Source: Deltaproteobacteria bacterium (lineage in GTDB: Bacteria > Desulfobacterota > Binatia > UBA9968). From it: a stretch of 64,000 bases of DNA. A program made the position numbers and the translations under genes. The notes under the pieces were generated by a model. It had not been told where the DNA came from. It worked only from the letters and a program-made list of their open reading frames with translations, and made no database searches. This document shows, piece after piece, positions 18,145 through 26,523 of this stretch. The stretch's first letter is position 1, and every line of letters starts with the position of its first letter. Location of the stretch: assembly GCA_016874755.1 (NCBI GenBank), contig VGTH01000008.1, positions 62,001 through 126,000 on the forward strand. The letters run 5' to 3'.

Positions 18145-18184
18145 AGAGCTGGAGTGATGGAATGTTGGAGTATTGGGTTTTGAC
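18145..18184. repeat. Short dispersed repeat between livM and livG
   Basis: This 40-bp intra-operon gap carries GGAGTGATGG and TTGGAGTATTGGGTTT (18165-18180). The latter 16-mer occurs again, exactly but inverted, between panB and panC at 63330-63345. A good ribosome-binding site for livG is missing at the usual distance, because the only GGAG lies about 14 bases upstream of the ATG. Confidence 0.75.
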
Positions 18185-18961
18185 ATGGCACTTCTCGAAC
18201 TGACGAACATTTCCAAGCGCTTTGGCGGCTTGCAGGCCTTGAGCCGCGTCAACCTCGCCATCGAGGAGGGGATGATCGCGTCGTTGATCGGCCCCAACGG
18301 CGCCGGCAAGACCACTTTATTCAACACCATGACCGGGCTTTACATTCCCGACGGCGGGGAGATTCGTTTCCAGAGTCGTTCGTTGATCGGTTTGAAGCCG
18401 GACAAGATCACCAGCGTCGGCATTAGCCGGACGTTTCAGAATATTCGCCTGTTCGGCCATATGACCGTACTGGAAAATATTCTGGTCGGTATGCATGCGC
18501 GCTTGCCGACCCGTTTTGCCGAAATACTGCTGCACACGCGCGGCTACCTGGCGCGCGAAGCGGAGGCGCGCCGCAAGGCCATGGCGCTGATGGAATTGAC
18601 CGGTTTGAGCGGCCGCGAAGACGAATGGGCGCATCAGTTGTCCTACGGCGATCAGCGTCGCTTGGAAATCGCCCGTGCTCTAGCGGCGGAGCCTAGGCTG
18701 CTGCTGCTCGACGAGCCCACCGCCGGCATGAACACGACGGAAGCGCAGTCGTTGATGGCGCTATTTAAAGAATTGCTGGCGCGCCACGTGCGCGCGATTC
18801 TTTTGATCGAGCACAACATGCGCGTCGTCATGGGAGTTTCCGACAACGTGCATGTGCTCGACTACGGCGAAAAAATTGCCGAGGGCGTCCCCGAAGAAGT
18901 GCAGAAGAATCCCCGAGTCATTGAAGCCTACCTCGGCGCCTGGGCGGAGCCTCCTCGCTGA
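18185..18961 (+). CDS. livG: Branched-chain amino acid-type ABC ATPase LivG
   Basis: A 258-residue ATP-binding subunit. Walker A GPNGAGKTT is near residue 40, the Q-loop region ISRTFQNIRLF follows, the ABC signature is LSYGDQRRLEIARAL, Walker B is LLLLDEPTAG and the H-loop is LIEHNM. The C-terminal extension EGVPEEVQKNPRVIEAYLG is typical of LivG. ATG at 18185 is chosen over the in-frame TTG at 18173. It powers the LivH-LivM channel together with LivF. Confidence 0.93.
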   Translation: MALLELTNISKRFGGLQALSRVNLAIEEGMIASLIGPNGAGKTTLFNTMTGLYIPDGGEIRFQSRSLIGLKPDKITSVGISRTFQNIRLFGHMTVLENILVGMHARLPTRFAEILLHTRGYLAREAEARRKAMALMELTGLSGREDEWAHQLSYGDQRRLEIARALAAEPRLLLLDEPTAGMNTTEAQSLMALFKELLARHVRAILLIEHNMRVVMGVSDNVHVLDYGEKIAEGVPEEVQKNPRVIEAYLGAWAEPPR

Positions 18962-19002
18962 CGCTCGAATTCCAAATTACAGATTGCAGAGTTCAGGATT
19001 CG

Positions 19003-19704
19003 ATGCTGAAAGTTAATAACGTCCACGTCTATTACGATGCGATTCACGCGCTCAAGGGTGTGTCCTTCGCCATCGAAAAAGGCGAGCTGGTCACATTGCT
19101 CGGCGCCAATGGCGCCGGCAAAACCACGACGTTGAAGACTTTGTCGGGATTGCTCCGGCCGCGCGCAGGCAGTGTCGAGCTCGAAGAGAGATCGTTGGCG
19201 GGGGTGGAGCCCCACGAAATCGTCCGGCGCGGCGTCGCGCATGTGCCGGAAGGTAGGAAAGTCTTTCCGAGATTTACGGTCTTGGAAAATTTGCAGATCG
19301 GCGGCTACACGCGGGCGAAAAATAGTCTTGGGCCGGAACTCGACTTTGTTTTCCAGATGTTTCCGCGTCTCAAAGAACGGCAGAAACAATACGCCGGCAC
19401 ACTGTCCGGCGGCGAGCAGCAGATGCTCGCCATCGGCCGGGCGCTAATGGCCAAGCCGCGGCTGCTGCTGCTCGACGAACCGTCCATGGGACTGGCACCA
19501 AAAATCGTCGAGCAGATCTTGGAGAACATCAAAGCCATCAATCGTGCCGGTGTGACGGTCTTATTGGTCGAGCAAAACGCCGCCATGGCGCTGGCAATCT
19601 CGCATCGCGGCTATGTCTTGGAAACCGGCTCGGTAATCCTGGAAGGGACGGCGGCGGAGTTGGCGGGCAATGATTTGGTGCGGCAAGCGTATCTCGGGGG
19701 CTAA
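19003..19704 (+). CDS. livF: Branched-chain amino acid-type ABC ATPase LivF
   Basis: A 233-residue ATP-binding subunit. It has Walker A GANGAGKTT, the LivF-specific VAHVPEGRKVFPRFTV Q-loop segment, signature LSGGEQQMLAIGRAL, Walker B LLLLDEPSMGL and the LVEQNAAMAL H-loop region. It is the last gene of livHMGF. A 41-bp AT-richer spacer separates it from livG. No binding-protein gene follows, so the periplasmic component must be encoded elsewhere. Confidence 0.94.
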   Translation: MLKVNNVHVYYDAIHALKGVSFAIEKGELVTLLGANGAGKTTTLKTLSGLLRPRAGSVELEERSLAGVEPHEIVRRGVAHVPEGRKVFPRFTVLENLQIGGYTRAKNSLGPELDFVFQMFPRLKERQKQYAGTLSGGEQQMLAIGRALMAKPRLLLLDEPSMGLAPKIVEQILENIKAINRAGVTVLLVEQNAAMALAISHRGYVLETGSVILEGTAAELAGNDLVRQAYLGG

Positions 19705-19927
19705 AAAATCTTCACCACGAAGACACTAAGGGCGCGCAGCGCCTTTTGTGTTTCCTTGTGATCTTTGTGGTTCGACTCTCTTATCCGAGGTCGGTTGCGG
19801 CTCCACCACACTGGGCTCTTTGTGGTTAAATCCCGTGCCCGATTCGGTTGCGGCTGCCGCGTTGAGTCCTTGGTGGTGAATCCCAATGGCTTCCAAATTC
19901 ACGACGCTCGGGGTAGGCTAACCCAAC
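19705..19927. repeat. 223-bp gap with ACGAAGACAC / CTTTGTGGTT repeats
   Basis: The gap holds the dispersed element TTCACCACGAAGACACTAAGG (19711-19731). Partial inverted copies of the CTTTGTGGTT type lie at about 19762-19771 and 19818-19827. Two loosely similar tracts built on CGGTTGCGGCT (19793 and 19846) form a direct repeat of roughly 50 bp. No gene is supported. Confidence 0.6.
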
Positions 19928-20644
19928 ATGCAATATCGCACACAACAATTTAGCTTCGGTGGCGGCGAGCTGACGCCGGCAGTCAAGTTCTTGTTGATCG
20001 CCAATGTTGCGGTGTTTGTCGCGCAACTGGTGTTGCCCGACTGGGTGATTTCGCTATTTGGCCTGGTGCCGGCGTTGGTTTGGGACAGGGCTTATCTGTG
20101 GCAATTGTTTACCTATCAGTTCTTCCACGGCGGGCTGTCCCACATTCTGTTCAACATGCTGGCGCTCTGGATGTTCGGCGGGACTTTGGAAAATCGCTGG
20201 GGCAGCGAGTTTTTTCTCAAATATTATTTCGTCTCGGTGTTGGGCGGTGGCATTTTGAATACACTGCTTTTGCCGGGCCAAGTGGCGCCGAGCATCGGCG
20301 CGTCGGCGGGCATCTATGGCCTGCTCATGGCTTTTGCGCTGATCTACCCCAATCAGATTATCTATTTTTATTTCTTGTTCCCGATGAAGATGAAGCACTT
20401 CGTTTGTATCATCGGCGGCATTGCGCTCTATTCAGCCATTAGCTCGGGCCAGAGCGGCATCGCTCACTTGGCGCATCTGGGCGGCATGGCGTTCGGCTAT
20501 CTCTATCTGCGCGGCGGCAAAGGCTTCAACATCAGTGAAAAGATCAAAGACTATCAAGATCGTCGACGCCTGGCGCGGCTCAAGAAGAAATTTCAAGTCA
20601 TCCCCGGCGGCAAGGACGACGACTCCAAGCCGACGCTTCACTAG
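19928..20644 (+). CDS. Rhomboid family intramembrane serine protease
   Basis: A 238-residue polytopic membrane protein with six helices. The rhomboid signature is complete: WQLFTYQFFHGGLSHILFNM in the L1 loop/TM2 region, the nucleophile Ser126 in GASAGIYG, and the catalytic His183 in AHLGGMAFG. The C-terminal 50 residues form a basic cytoplasmic tail (RRRLARLKKKF). Rhomboids cleave single-pass membrane proteins within the bilayer. The substrate is unknown. The gene stands alone between repeats, convergent with the GNAT gene. Confidence 0.93.
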   Translation: MQYRTQQFSFGGGELTPAVKFLLIANVAVFVAQLVLPDWVISLFGLVPALVWDRAYLWQLFTYQFFHGGLSHILFNMLALWMFGGTLENRWGSEFFLKYYFVSVLGGGILNTLLLPGQVAPSIGASAGIYGLLMAFALIYPNQIIYFYFLFPMKMKHFVCIIGGIALYSAISSGQSGIAHLAHLGGMAFGYLYLRGGKGFNISEKIKDYQDRRRLARLKKKFQVIPGGKDDDSKPTLH

Positions 20645-20648
20645 GCGG

Positions 20649-20705
20649 GAACACCGTTCAACCCCTCGATACGAGACCTGCGGTCTCTACTCGGGGCATC
20701 GGATG
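20649..20705. terminator. Hairpin between convergent genes (possible bidirectional terminator)
   Basis: Nested inverted repeats CCCC...GGGG and GAGACC-TGC-GGTCTC occupy 20664-20697 between the convergent rhomboid and GNAT genes. No strong T-run follows on either strand, so the terminator role is tentative. The wording of the repeat suggests a dispersed family. Confidence 0.4.
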
Positions 20706-20708
20706 TTT

Positions 20709-21209
20709 CTATCGATTTGTAGTTGTGCGCCCCGCGAAATTGGCCCTGCTTGCCAGGTCGCGACCCATGCGCAGAGCGCTTTCTTTGCCTTGATAATAAC
20801 CGGGTAGCTTGGTCAGTGGGCGATATCCTAACCGTTCATAAAAACTCTGCGCAGCGATGTTGTCGGTGCGCACCTCCAACTCGATATTAAACGTGCCTGC
20901 CACCAGAGCGCATTTTTCTAACCATTGTAATAGCTGACCGCCGATGCCAGTGCGCTGAAACTCCGGTTTGACGGCGAGCAGGTCTAAGTGGGCATCGTTG
21001 GCGCCGTAGCGCATGATGGCAAAGCCGATGATCTTTTCCTCGGCGCAAGCGACCAACACGTTGACGTTCTTGGCGTGAATGCTGGCGGAGACGCGCGGCG
21101 AACGCCAGCGCCAATCGAGGCCGTACTCGATCAAATCGCGCGACATGGCGGCGATGGTTGCGGCGTCCGCTTGGCGCGCCAGGCGAAGAGAGATGTCTGT
21201 GTTTGTCAT
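20709..21209 (-). CDS. GNAT family N-acetyltransferase
   Basis: A 166-residue single-domain GNAT enzyme. The acetyl-CoA-binding motif A reads LLAVKPEFQRTGIGGQLLQW (Q/RxxGxG/A variant) and motif B contains ELEVRTDNIAAQSFYERLGY, as in RimI-like proteins. It is cytoplasmic and uses acetyl-CoA to acylate an amine. The target (ribosomal protein, antibiotic or small molecule) cannot be told. ATG at 21209. No partner genes are adjacent. Confidence 0.88.
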   Translation of the reverse strand: MTNTDISLRLARQADAATIAAMSRDLIEYGLDWRWRSPRVSASIHAKNVNVLVACAEEKIIGFAIMRYGANDAHLDLLAVKPEFQRTGIGGQLLQWLEKCALVAGTFNIELEVRTDNIAAQSFYERLGYRPLTKLPGYYQGKESALRMGRDLASRANFAGRTTTNR

Positions 21210-21553
21210 CGGCTTTCACCGTAGCGCCGGTCGTTCGGGTTAATCAAGAGGGTTCCCCGAGATCAACAGAGAAGGAACCACGAAACACCCAGCGCGGAGA
21301 GCCGCAACCAAAGAAAAGAATAGCCGCAAAAAACGCAAAAGGCGCAAGAAAGAATTTCGACGCAGGGGGCGGGTTTTAAACCCGCCCTTCCGACCTACAC
21401 AATTTGTCCTCTCCGATCTTATTTTCCTTCACCGAACTCGGTGTCCTCCGTGCCTCTGTGGTGAGTCTGAATTCGGTTTGACAGTTTTCACTGCAAAATA
21501 GTACGTAGCGGCTGGGCTTGCTCCGATCGATGCGACTCAAGAGAGGAATATCC
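21210..21553. repeat. 344-bp gap with composite GCAAA + GGGCGGGTTT repeat
   Basis: The gap contains CCGCAAAAAACGCAAAAGGCGCAA (about 21324-21347) followed by the palindrome GGGCGGGTTTTAAACCCGCCC (21367-21387). This is the same composite as at 3977-4098. An ACCGAACTCGGTGTCC inverted motif follows at about 21431. A GAGAGGAAT ribosome-binding site for the next gene sits at its right end. No gene is supported. Confidence 0.7.
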
Positions 21554-22990
21554 ATGGCCAACACCAGCGCCGATTTGGTTTTCAAAAACGGTCTTGTCGT
21601 CACGCCTTCGAGCACTATCGAAGGCGGCGTCGCCGTTGTCGGCGGCAAGATCGCTGCCGTGGGTGCCGACGCTTTTCTGCCACCGGCCGAGCGCGTGATC
21701 GATCTCAACGGCAAGCATCTGATCCCCGGCGTGATCGATCCCGAGTGTCATCTGGGCAGCCACCGGCCCCTGGCTGATGATTTTCAGAGTGAGACGCGTG
21801 CTGCCGCCGCGGCGGGTGTGACGAGCTGGGGGATGATGCTGCTCAGCGTCATGATGACCGGCGGTGCCGACAAGATAAAAGGTCCGGGGGACATTCCGAG
21901 CTTCACCAAGGCGCTGCCGTATTATTATGAAGCGTCGGGCAGCGCCGCCATCGATTTTTTTCTCAGTCCGATCATCAGCACCGACGAGCAGGTCGCGGAA
22001 ATTCCTTGCCTCGCCAAAGAGCACGGCATGAGCTCATTCAAACTGCATTTGCAGATGCAAGGTCCTTGGAAGCCATCGTGGCCGGGTTATGCGTTTGACG
22101 ACGGCAGTATTTTCTCGGTCTTTCAACACGTCGCCAAATTGGGCGCGCCGGCGATTGCGCTTTTGCATTGTGAAAATTGGGAGATAGCTCAGCTTTTACA
22201 GAAACAATTGATCGCCGCCGGCCGTACCGAAATGGGCGCCTGGGACGATCGCTCGCCGGCGTTTACCGAAGCGGGGCACGCGCGGACTTATCTATACTAT
22301 GCAAACGTCGCGCGCTGCCCAGTTTATGTCGTTCACTGCACCTGTGTGGAAACAGTCGCAGAAATCGAAAAAGCCCGGGCCGAAGGCTTGACGGTTTACA
22401 GCCAGATCGGCAGCCACTATCTGGTGCTGCACAAAGACGCCTGGAAGATCAACGTGCCGCTGCGCGATCGTTCGACGCATGACGCGCTCTGGCGCGCGCT
22501 CGCGTCCGGCTCCATCGATTGCACCGGCAGCGATCACGTGGCGCATACGCGCACGCGCGAGTCGATGACGACCGACAGCGTTTTCACGACGATCAGCGGC
22601 TTTCCATCACGCGTGGAAGGCATGCTGCCAATGTTGTTGAGCGAGGGTGTCAACAAAGGGCGCTTAACGATGGAACGATTGGTGCAAGTGTCGAGCGAAA
22701 ATACCGCGCGCGTATTTGGCTTGTATCCGAAGAAAGGTGCGATCATTCCCGGCGCCGATGCCGATCTTGTTGTCGTCGATCTCAAGCGGCGCGCAACGAT
22801 CACCAAGCAATTGCTACACACGATTACACCCTGGTCGGTTTACGAGGGTTGGGATGTGACCGGTTGGCCGGTGATGACGGTGGTCCGCGGCCATGTCGTA
22901 TCGGAATGGCCGGACGGTGCGGCGCGCGCCAACGTGACTAAGGAATCCATCGGGCAGTATCTCAAGCGGCGAGTGCCTGGCGCGGTTTAA
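21554..22990 (+). CDS. Hydantoinase/dihydropyrimidinase-like amidohydrolase
   Basis: A 478-residue cyclic amidohydrolase. The carboxylated Lys163 (GMSSFKLHLQ), metal ligands His205 (ALLHCENW) and His261 (VYVVHCTCVE) and catalytic Asp327 (CTGSDHVAH) are all in place. In the first metal motif the expected HxH after PGxID is ECH, so Glu64 replaces the first His and only His66 remains. ATG at 21554 has GAGAGGAAT upstream. The fold and C-terminal ADLVVVDL beta-sandwich strand match D-hydantoinases. Hydrolysis of a cyclic ureide is likely, but the altered metal site makes the exact reaction uncertain. Confidence 0.85.
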   Translation: MANTSADLVFKNGLVVTPSSTIEGGVAVVGGKIAAVGADAFLPPAERVIDLNGKHLIPGVIDPECHLGSHRPLADDFQSETRAAAAAGVTSWGMMLLSVMMTGGADKIKGPGDIPSFTKALPYYYEASGSAAIDFFLSPIISTDEQVAEIPCLAKEHGMSSFKLHLQMQGPWKPSWPGYAFDDGSIFSVFQHVAKLGAPAIALLHCENWEIAQLLQKQLIAAGRTEMGAWDDRSPAFTEAGHARTYLYYANVARCPVYVVHCTCVETVAEIEKARAEGLTVYSQIGSHYLVLHKDAWKINVPLRDRSTHDALWRALASGSIDCTGSDHVAHTRTRESMTTDSVFTTISGFPSRVEGMLPMLLSEGVNKGRLTMERLVQVSSENTARVFGLYPKKGAIIPGADADLVVVDLKRRATITKQLLHTITPWSVYEGWDVTGWPVMTVVRGHVVSEWPDGAARANVTKESIGQYLKRRVPGAV

Positions 22991-23220
22991 TCAAGAACCA
23001 AACTGCAGATAGCCGCTCACGTCATTCGCTTCGCTCGGCAACGAGTAAGCACTTAAAGTCAATCGAGCGGAAATCGCATCGCCTCATTGCAAACACGATC
23101 ATGGAACAGCTTTCCAGCACACCCGAAGCCGAAACGAGAAACCGTAAACCCCTAGAACAGCTTCGTAGATCCCAAACGACTACTTAGTGTAGACAGGCAA
23201 ATATGAAAGGAGGTCGTCCC
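22991..23220. other. 230-bp intergenic region with strong Shine-Dalgarno at its end
   Basis: No gene is seen. A loose repeat-like tract (GAAGCCGAAACGAGAAACCG, about 23126) resembles the tract at 5170-5260. The right end carries AAAGGAGG (23205-23212) placed eight bases before ATG 23221, which decides the start of the next gene. Confidence 0.5.
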
Positions 23221-24099
23221 ATGCGATTTATGGTCATCGTCAAAGCGACTAAAGATTCCGAAGCGGGAGTGATGCCCAGCGAAACACTTCTCGCCGGCAT
23301 GGGCAACTACAACGAGGAGTTGGTTAAAGCCGGCATCATGCTGGCAGGTGAGGGCCTTCAGCCAAGCTCTAAAGGTGCGCGCGTGCGCTTTTCCGGCAAC
23401 AAGCGCACCGTGATCGACGGGCCGTTTACTGAGACGAAAGAGCTGATCGCCGGCTTCTGGATCTGGCAAGTAAAGTCCAAAGAAGAAGCCATTGAATGGG
23501 TCAGGCGCTGTCCCAATCCCCACGATGAAGAATGCGAGATCGAAATCCGGCAAATCTTCGAAGCGGACGATTTCGGCACCGAGTTCACGCCGGAGTTGCG
23601 CAAGCGAGAAGCGGTGATTCGCGCTCAGACGATGGGGCTGGGAACGCCGCGATTTGAGCAAGGCAGAGCGATGAGCATCACCGGTTTAAATGAAAGCTAC
23701 TCGTTCGAGAGCCGCGTCAAGATTCCGGTGCAGTGGGAGCGCTTTGTGCAGCATCTCGGCAAAGTGCCGGGACAAGTGGGGAAGAATTCTTACGGCGTGT
23801 GCTGGAACTTTTCCCCCGGAAAAGGATTTGATTATCTCACTGGTGTCGAAGTCAAGGAAGACAGCAAGTTGCCCACCGACTTTCGAGCTGTGCGTCTCGC
23901 TGCCCAGGAATATGCCGTCTTCACACACAGCGAGCACGTTTCTGCCATCGGAAACACCATTGACAAAATCTGGAATAGCTGGGTGCCCCAATCGGGCTTG
24001 AAGCCGGCAAACGCGCCGGCCTTCGAGCGCTACACCGAGGGATTCAATCCGCAGACCGGCATGGGCGGCATGGAGATCTGGATTCCGCTCGAAGCATGA
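23221..24099 (+). CDS. YCII (DGPF) domain fused to GyrI-like effector-binding domain
   Basis: A 292-residue two-domain protein. Residues 1-120 are a YCII/DGPF domain with the family motif VIDGPFTETKELIAGFWIW and the start MRFMVIVKA. Residues 150-292 resemble the AraC effector-binding/GyrI-like small-molecule domain (KNSYGVCWNF, LAAQEYAVFTHSE, IWNSWVPQSG, MEIWIPL). The halves usually exist separately. No DNA-binding domain is present, so it probably senses or buffers a small molecule rather than regulating transcription directly. It leads an apparent operon with DoxX and DUF1428 genes (gaps of 27 and 26 bp). Confidence 0.85.
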   Translation: MRFMVIVKATKDSEAGVMPSETLLAGMGNYNEELVKAGIMLAGEGLQPSSKGARVRFSGNKRTVIDGPFTETKELIAGFWIWQVKSKEEAIEWVRRCPNPHDEECEIEIRQIFEADDFGTEFTPELRKREAVIRAQTMGLGTPRFEQGRAMSITGLNESYSFESRVKIPVQWERFVQHLGKVPGQVGKNSYGVCWNFSPGKGFDYLTGVEVKEDSKLPTDFRAVRLAAQEYAVFTHSEHVSAIGNTIDKIWNSWVPQSGLKPANAPAFERYTEGFNPQTGMGGMEIWIPLEA

Positions 24100-24126
24100 T
24101 CTAATCAGTAAACAGGCAGGTCCATC

Positions 24127-24486
24127 ATGAATATCGCGCTGTGGATCATACAAGCATTGCTCGCCGCGCTGTTTATTTTCGCCGGCGCTTCGAAATTCAC
24201 CATGCCGATGGAGGAAATGACCAAACAGATGCCGATGCCCGCCTGGTTTCTCTATTTCATCGGCATTTGCGAGATCCTTGGCGGGCTTGGTTTGGTTCTG
24301 CCGTGGTGGTTGCGCATCAAGCCTGGGCTCACGCCGCTGGCGGCTGCAGGTTTGCTGATCATCATGAGCGGTGGCGTGGCGGTTACGCTTATGACACCAG
24401 ACCGCGCGATGGCAGTCATACCGGCGGTGGTTGGAATTTTCTTAGCGTTTGTTGCCTGGGGGCGAGGCATTAAGGGCGTGAGGTAA
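24127..24486 (+). CDS. DoxX family membrane protein
   Basis: A 119-residue inner-membrane protein with four predicted helices (about 5-22, 43-60, 70-87 and 97-112). The DoxX-type opening IIQALLAALFIFAGASKF and GICEILGGLGLVLPW are clear. DoxX-like proteins are linked to redox and oxidative-stress functions, but their reaction is not settled. It lies in an operon with the YCII-GyrI fusion and DUF1428 genes, a grouping often seen with small stress-response genes. Confidence 0.88.
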   Translation: MNIALWIIQALLAALFIFAGASKFTMPMEEMTKQMPMPAWFLYFIGICEILGGLGLVLPWWLRIKPGLTPLAAAGLLIIMSGGVAVTLMTPDRAMAVIPAVVGIFLAFVAWGRGIKGVR

Positions 24487-24512
24487 GACTGATCGAATTA
24501 GGGGAGGATCCT

Positions 24513-24941
24513 ATGAACTACGTCGATGGTTTTGTGCTGCCGGTGCCAAAGAAGAACCTGGCTGCGTACCGCCGTATGGCGCAAATAGCTGCGAAGGTCT
24601 GGCGTGAGCATGGCGCGCTTGAATACGTCGAGTGCCTCGCCGACGACGTGAAGGCCGGCACGTACACGTCGTTTCCGCAGAGTGTAAAGTTAAAACCCGG
24701 TGAAACGGTTATCTTCGCCTACGTCGTCTACAAGTCGCGCGCCCATCGGGATAAAGTCAATGCGAAGGTGATGAAAGATCCGCGCATCGTGAAAATGATG
24801 GGCGAAAAGCACCCCTTCGAGAAAGACTTTATGAAAAAGGCGTTTCACCTACTCATGGACATAGACAAGATGGTTGGCGGTGATTTCGAGAAAGGTCTAG
24901 CGCAACTAAAAACAGTCACAGAATCTTCCCCGAAGCCGTAG
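24513..24941 (+). CDS. DUF1428 family protein (YbaA-like)
   Basis: A 142-residue cytoplasmic protein starting MNYVDGFVLPVPKKNLAAYR, the DUF1428 signature, with a dimeric ferredoxin-like (alpha/beta barrel) fold expected. It has a strong GGGGAGGA ribosome-binding site. It is the third gene of the operon. The biochemical role of the family is unknown. The C-terminal 30 residues extend beyond the usual length of about 115. Confidence 0.85.
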   Translation: MNYVDGFVLPVPKKNLAAYRRMAQIAAKVWREHGALEYVECLADDVKAGTYTSFPQSVKLKPGETVIFAYVVYKSRAHRDKVNAKVMKDPRIVKMMGEKHPFEKDFMKKAFHLLMDIDKMVGGDFEKGLAQLKTVTESSPKP

Positions 24942-24963
24942 GGGCGACCGGCTGGTCGCCCTC
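24940..24963. repeat. GTAGGGGCGACCGGCTGGTCGCCC-type hairpin
   Basis: GGGGCGACC-GGCT-GGTCGCCC forms an 8-bp stem starting at the stop codon of the DUF1428 gene. It is a second copy of the palindrome at 10621-10645. It may act as an mRNA 3' end structure, though no T-run follows. Confidence 0.7.
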
Positions 24964-24973
24964 CTCACGTTCA

Positions 24974-26137
24974 ATGAATCCATCGTTGGAGTCTGCCGAT
25001 TCAGAACCCTACATCTACGTTCAACAAGCCGCACAACTGAACGCGCTGGTGGCGCGCCTTGCCAAAGTCGAGCGAGTTGCGCTCGACACCGAGGCCGACA
25101 GCCTGCACAACTATTATGAGAAAGTTTGCCTGATCCAGCTTTCGCTGAACGGCGATCACTACCTGGTCGATCCGCTCTGCGGCCTGGATCTAACTGAATT
25201 CGCCGAAGCGCTTGCCGACAAGCCGCTGGTCTTGCATGGCGCGGATTACGATCTGCGCATGCTGCGGATTAATTTTAACTTTCGCCCACGCGCCGAAGTC
25301 TTCGACACCATGATTGCAGCGCAGCTCTTGGGCTTCGAGCAAATAGGCTTGGCGGCGCTGATCGAGAAGTATTTTCAAGTTATCATCGGCAAAGAGGGAC
25401 AGAAGTCCGATTGGTCGCAGCGGCCCTTGAGCGAGAAGCAGCTACGCTATGCGGTGAACGACACCCGCTATCTCATCCAACTCGCCGAGATTCTCACGAC
25501 TGAACTGAACGAGCGCGGCCGACTAGCGTGGCACAAGGAGAGTTGTGCCGCGATGGTGGAAACCAGCGGACGCGATCGCGTGCGCGATCCCGACGACGTT
25601 TGGCGGCTCAAAGGCTCGGGAAAATTCACGCATCGGCAGCTCGCTTACCTGCGCGAGATCTGGCAATGGCGCGAGGGCCGTGCGCAGCGTGCCAATCGGC
25701 CGCCGTTCAAGATATTTGGCAACGAGCAAATATTTCAACTCGTCCAATGGGCCGATGCCAACCCTGGTGCGCCGCTCGATCAGGGACCGAAGCTGCCGCG
25801 CAATATCCGCGACCATTTGCTACGCACCCTGGATGAGGCGGTGGCGCGTGTTGCAGCGCTGGCACCGGAGCAGTGGCCCGAGCGGAAAAAGTTCGAACGG
25901 CCGGAACCGCCGAGCGCGGAAGTCACAAAGAGAATCGAGCTGCTGCGCACCACGTGTGGCGAAATTGCCAAAGAGTTAGGAATCGCCGCAGCCACTCTGG
26001 CGCCACGCGCCGCCCTGGAAGCGATCGCGCGCAAGCCATCGCGATCGATTGAAGAGACGATGGCGACGGGCAATCTTTTGCGTTGGCAGGCGGAGCTGAT
26101 ACAAGGCGCGGTGGGAAAATGTATTGCGAAGGTTTGA
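24974..26137 (+). CDS. rnd: Ribonuclease D
   Basis: A 387-residue 3'-5' exoribonuclease of the DEDDy class, acting in tRNA 3' maturation. Exo I is VALDTEADSLHNYYEKVCLI, exo II is HGADYDLRML and exo III is LRYAVNDTRYL with the catalytic Tyr. An HRDC helical domain follows (about 215-295: AYLREIWQWREGRAQRANRP). The last 80 residues continue with helical sequence. Length agrees with E. coli RNase D. ATG at 24974. The gene stands alone downstream of a hairpin. Confidence 0.93.
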   Translation: MNPSLESADSEPYIYVQQAAQLNALVARLAKVERVALDTEADSLHNYYEKVCLIQLSLNGDHYLVDPLCGLDLTEFAEALADKPLVLHGADYDLRMLRINFNFRPRAEVFDTMIAAQLLGFEQIGLAALIEKYFQVIIGKEGQKSDWSQRPLSEKQLRYAVNDTRYLIQLAEILTTELNERGRLAWHKESCAAMVETSGRDRVRDPDDVWRLKGSGKFTHRQLAYLREIWQWREGRAQRANRPPFKIFGNEQIFQLVQWADANPGAPLDQGPKLPRNIRDHLLRTLDEAVARVAALAPEQWPERKKFERPEPPSAEVTKRIELLRTTCGEIAKELGIAAATLAPRAALEAIARKPSRSIEETMATGNLLRWQAELIQGAVGKCIAKV

Positions 26138-26167
26138 TTACCCGCCCAAAATTAACACTCCCACTTC

Positions 26168-26370
26168 TTATCCTCGGTGCACCGGCCGCACCGGATCTTT
26201 AAACTCACCGTTGAACGTGTAGAACGCCTTCGGTCGCTCGTGCGGTTGGACCCCTTGTATCATCGGCTCGTTCTTCGCCGCATCTCGGATGACGCCATCG
26301 GATCTGCGCCGCGCTCGGCGCGTGTCATGTTCTCTTCGAGCAACCGGCGCTGGTAAAAACCTTTTTGGAA
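26168..26370 (-). pseudogene. Decayed C-terminus of a Rieske oxygenase
   Basis: On the minus strand one frame reads QRRLLEENMTRAERGADPM and the next frame continues GVIRDAAKNEPMIQ. This closely follows the C-terminal region of the intact Rieske protein at 29228-30361 (LLLRKMIRESIDAVQQGKDP, then FAVIRDPQKNGPITF). The join needs a single-base frameshift around 26300. Nothing of the Rieske cluster or iron site remains. This is a relic of a second Rieske gene. The rest of the 386-bp gap (26138-26523) shows nothing else. Confidence 0.6.
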
Positions 26371-26523
26371 ATTGAAGGCACGGCGAATTTTTCGTGGAAC
26401 AGAGTCGCCGACGCAAGTTTGGTGCAGGAGGTCTTGCAAAGAGGACGGTAGATCGCCTCACGCCTAAACCGGTTAGCAAGGCCATTCTCTAGCAGCCCGC
26501 GGTTCGTGATATAAGGTTTCTCG

